Both the position numbers and the translations under genes were made by a program. A stretch of 64,000 nt of DNA from Gluconobacter cadivus (GTDB lineage Bacteria; Pseudomonadota; Alphaproteobacteria; Acetobacterales; Acetobacteraceae), in the NCBI RefSeq assembly GCF_015244745.1, contig NZ_JABCQI010000004.1, positions 186,001 to 250,000 on the forward strand, in the 5' to 3' direction. Below the pieces are notes generated by a model. The model was not told the origin of the DNA. It saw nothing but the letters and a program-made list of their open reading frames with translations, and did no database searches. Below, piece by piece: positions 61,778 through 64,000 of this stretch; the first letter of the stretch is position 1, and every line of letters begins with the position of its first letter.

Positions 61778-61878
61778 TTTGCCTCCATTCCCTTCGAACC
61801 TAGGAAATTCCTGACAAAATGTGCTTTCAAAAGCTTGGTTTCATGGACGTGTTTGGGAAAGAATATTAACCTGATCTG

Positions 61879-62337
61879 ATGATAAAGCTGGATCAGATCG
61901 ACCGTACGATTTTACAGGCGCTTCAGGCGGATGGACGCCTGAGCAACAGCGATCTGGCGCAGCGGGTCGGTATTTCCGCGCCCGCGTGCTGGAAACGGCT
62001 GAAGCGGCTGGAAGCCGACTGCATTGCGGGATACCACGCAGAGTTAGACGCAAAAGCGCTTGGCCTCAATCTTCTGGCGTTTCTCAGCATCATGCTCGAT
62101 GACCATTCAGAAGAAACGATGACCGGGTTTGAAAGCGCAGTCTCGAAAATGCCCGGAGTGATCGCCTGTCATAATGTCTCGGGAAAATATGATTATCTGC
62201 TACAGATAGTCGTCCGGGACATGAACGATTTTCATAACCTCTCGATGCGGCAAATCCGGATGCTGGGGTGCATCAAGGAAATGCATACGCATTTCTCAAT
62301 CCGCGAAATCAAACGGTCCGGCAGCTTGCCCGTGTGA
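61879..62337 (+). CDS. Lrp/AsnC-family transcriptional regulator
   Basis: A 152-residue regulator. HTH: LDQIDRTILQALQADGRLSNSDLAQRVGISAPACWKRLKRLE; C-terminal RAM domain with GVIACHNVSGKYDYLLQIVVRDMNDFHN. Such proteins sense amino acids and control nearby genes, so control of the divergent metC-like gene is the natural inference. The ATG at 61879 is 101 bp from metC. A following MFS gene starts 64 bp downstream and could be in the same transcript. Confidence 0.92.
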   Translation: MIKLDQIDRTILQALQADGRLSNSDLAQRVGISAPACWKRLKRLEADCIAGYHAELDAKALGLNLLAFLSIMLDDHSEETMTGFESAVSKMPGVIACHNVSGKYDYLLQIVVRDMNDFHNLSMRQIRMLGCIKEMHTHFSIREIKRSGSLPV

Positions 62338-62401
62338 CATCACGCCGAAAGCCCCTCTGACCAGTGCCTCCCTACCGCATGAAAATAAAGGTTTTTTCGA
62401 C

Positions 62402-63577
62402 GTGTCATTGATGGGCAATCCTCACCCAGCTTCGCTCCGGGCCCAGCACTCAACCCGTTTGGCATTCCTCATCGCCGGTTTTTCGGGTGCGGCATGGGCG
62501 CCGATCATTCCCTATGTCAAACTGCGATGCGGCCTCACAGACGCCAATCTTGGTCTGCTCCTTTTATGTCTGGGGATGGGATCGATCATCGCCATGCCCA
62601 TTGCTGGAAGTCTGGCTGGACGCTTCGGTTGCCGATGGATCATTGCAATGGCCACCCTGGCCGTCTGCTGCGCTTTGCCTGTTCTGGCGTCTTCAGACTT
62701 TATGCCTCTTCTTGTGGCTGCCCTGATTATTTTCGGCGCGGGAGTTGGATCGATTGACTGCGTCGTGAATGTCCAGGCTGTTATCGTCGAACGCGGCTGC
62801 CAAAAAACCATGATGTCGGGCTTTCATGGCCTTTTCAGCGTAGGTGGCCTCCTCGGAGCCGTAGGCGTGAGCAGCCTGCTCAGCCTTGGCTTCACGCCCA
62901 CTCAGGCCTCTCTTGTCGTTGTTGTTTTGCTGTTTCTGAGTGCATGTCTGGCGCTCTCTGGTCTGCTGACCGGGCGAACCAGTTCGGACGCCGGGACCGC
63001 CTTTGCTCTCCCTCATGGGATCGTTCTGATCATAGGGATTATGTGCTTTATCGTCTTTCTGGCGGAAGGAGCTGCCATCGACTGGAGCGCGGTCTTCCTG
63101 GCGACAGTGCGTCACGTCGAGATGCGCTATACGGGGCTGGGATACGTTGCGTTTGCTTCCACAATGACAGTCGGGAGATTGCTGGGAGATCGGTTGGTTC
63201 GCCATATCCCCGGCCGTATGCTGGTCGTGGGTGGAAGTCTTCTGGCTGCCATGGGAATGTTTCTGGTGACGATGTTTCCGGTCTGGCAGCTGACCCTTGT
63301 GGGCTACGCACTGGTTGGCGCAGGGTGTGCCAACGTGGTTCCAGTGCTTTATTCAGCCGTTGGAAGACAGACTTTCATGCCAGAACATCTTGCCGTGTCG
63401 GCCATAACAACGCTCGGATATTCAGGAATTCTGGTTGGCCCTGCGGCCCTGGGATTTGTCGCCCAGAGTGCAAACCTTCCCATCGCGCTCGGAAGCGTGG
63501 GGGTTTTGCTCATCTTTGTCACCATGATGGGGCTGATAATTCCCCAAGCTCTCATCAATGGTGGAACTTCGCGCTAA
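62402..63577 (+). CDS. MFS transporter, YbjJ-like
   Basis: A 391-residue major facilitator protein with about 12 hydrophobic segments. Its N-terminus (AGFSGAAWAPIIPYVKLRCGLTDANLGLLLLCLGMGSIIAMPIAG) resembles E. coli YbjJ and related proteins, which were annotated as drug/sugar MFS proteins without a firm substrate. The start is GTG at 62402 (AAAGG upstream) with ATG at 62411 as an alternative. It lies downstream of the Lrp gene on the same strand and converges with the HxlR gene 69 bp later. Confidence 0.85.
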   Translation: MSLMGNPHPASLRAQHSTRLAFLIAGFSGAAWAPIIPYVKLRCGLTDANLGLLLLCLGMGSIIAMPIAGSLAGRFGCRWIIAMATLAVCCALPVLASSDFMPLLVAALIIFGAGVGSIDCVVNVQAVIVERGCQKTMMSGFHGLFSVGGLLGAVGVSSLLSLGFTPTQASLVVVVLLFLSACLALSGLLTGRTSSDAGTAFALPHGIVLIIGIMCFIVFLAEGAAIDWSAVFLATVRHVEMRYTGLGYVAFASTMTVGRLLGDRLVRHIPGRMLVVGGSLLAAMGMFLVTMFPVWQLTLVGYALVGAGCANVVPVLYSAVGRQTFMPEHLAVSAITTLGYSGILVGPAALGFVAQSANLPIALGSVGVLLIFVTMMGLIIPQALINGGTSR

Positions 63578-63646
63578 GAAACACGAACCATGGAGATGGA
63601 TCGAAAATCCCCTATGGCTTCTTCTCACCCAGTATTTCCGGAGTGT

Positions 63647-64000
63647 TCATTCAGCGGCTGAAAAGGAGTCAATGACAGGCAAAAATGCTTCGTCCTGACC
63701 CTTGCAGTCCGCAGGGCCGGGCTTGAAAACCGTGTGTTCGTCCCCCCATTTCTTGAGGGCCATGATGACGGGCTCGAGAGTCCACCCGCGTGGGGTGAGA
63801 CTGTATTCCACCTTTGGCGGAACTTCCGGATAAACCGTCCGTAACACGAACCCGTCACGCTCCAGTTCGCGAAGCTGGGTCGTCAGCATTCTCTGCGTGA
63901 TGTTGGGCAGGCGCTTGCGGATGGCGTTGAAGCGCAGGGTCCCCTGAAGCAGGTGATAGAGGATCACGCCTTTCCATTTTCCGTCGATGAGCTGAAGCGT
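63647..64000 (-). CDS. HxlR-family winged-helix regulator, 5' end outside window
   Basis: The visible 117 residues include LIDGKWKGVILYHLLQGTLRFNAIRKRLPNITQRMLTTQLRELERDGFVLRTVYPEVPPKVEYSLTPRG in several short blocks (the HxlR core: GKWKGVIL, then the recognition helix and wing). The frame remains open to the window's right edge (TLQLIDG at 63980-64000), so the first residues are missing. HxlR proteins sense redox or formaldehyde-type electrophiles and regulate an adjacent gene; the target is likely outside the window or the neighbouring MFS gene. The acidic C-terminus (FLPVIDSFSAAE) is unremarkable. Confidence 0.9.
   Translation of the reverse strand, partial: TLQLIDGKWKGVILYHLLQGTLRFNAIRKRLPNITQRMLTTQLRELERDGFVLRTVYPEVPPKVEYSLTPRGWTLEPVIMALKKWGDEHTVFKPGPADCKGQDEAFLPVIDSFSAAE

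Overview
The window looks like chromosomal DNA of an acetic acid bacterium (Acetobacteraceae, most probably Gluconobacter). The basis is recognition of protein families and gene order: high GC, a class A RNase P RNA followed by a division and cell wall (dcw) cluster, a GapR/DUF2312 protein, FtsZ followed by LpxC, BamD, RecN and LigA, and the ispH-thrB-rnhA order common in alphaproteobacteria. The species call is inference, since no 16S gene is present.

Layout. 1-3.9 kb: a partial membrane/coiled-coil gene, gapR, zwf (glucose-6-phosphate dehydrogenase), a small membrane protein and an HSL-type esterase. 3.9-4.35 kb: rnpB. 4.5-23.7 kb: a complete dcw cluster on the plus strand (mraZ, rsmH, ftsL, ftsI, murE, murF, mraY, murD, ftsW, murG, murC, murB, ddl, ftsQ, ftsA, ftsZ). 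Most junctions overlap by 1 or 4 nt, and the mraZ promoter region carries three contiguous MraZ-box-like decamers. 23.9-29.7 kb: lpxC, bamD, recN and ligA. 29.7-32.1 kb: a CNNM/CBS membrane protein, pncA and an Ivy-type lysozyme inhibitor. 32.2-47.3 kb: housekeeping and conserved genes on both strands (tRNA-Arg, tRNA-Pro, gpt, an MFS exporter, tRNA-Asn, rnhA-thrB-ispH, an OPT transporter, a coiled-coil protein with an AT-hook-like motif, a PduO-type adenosyltransferase, DUF4142, DUF423, a thioredoxin-like protein, an M3 peptidase and two tandem aminotransferases). 47.3-54.0 kb: a minus-strand run ffh-rpsP-rimM-trmD-rplS-leuC-leuD-leuB. 54.1-55.0 kb: a Spy-like periplasmic protein and tRNA-Ser(UGA).

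Downstream of tRNA-Ser the character changes. The DNA becomes visibly more AT-rich for about 2.5 kb, gene density falls, and the genes are accessory: a GNAT acetyltransferase, an Ada-like protein without its zinc domain coupled to a flavin reductase, an FAD monooxygenase divergent from a TetR regulator, a LysE exporter, a MetC-like lyase divergent from an Lrp regulator, a YbjJ-like MFS protein and a partial HxlR regulator. No integrase, insertion sequence, CRISPR array or prophage was recognised, so an island is only suggested.

Functionally the window is dominated by envelope growth and division: precursor synthesis (MurB-F, MraY, MurG, Ddl), septal synthesis (FtsW, FtsI), the divisome (FtsL, FtsQ, FtsA, FtsZ) and outer-membrane assembly (LpxC, BamD). 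I found no convincing wholly new system. The best leads are the MraZ-box array, the histidine-rich tail on FtsL, the zinc-domain-less Ada/flavin reductase pair, and the lysozyme inhibitor next to pncA.
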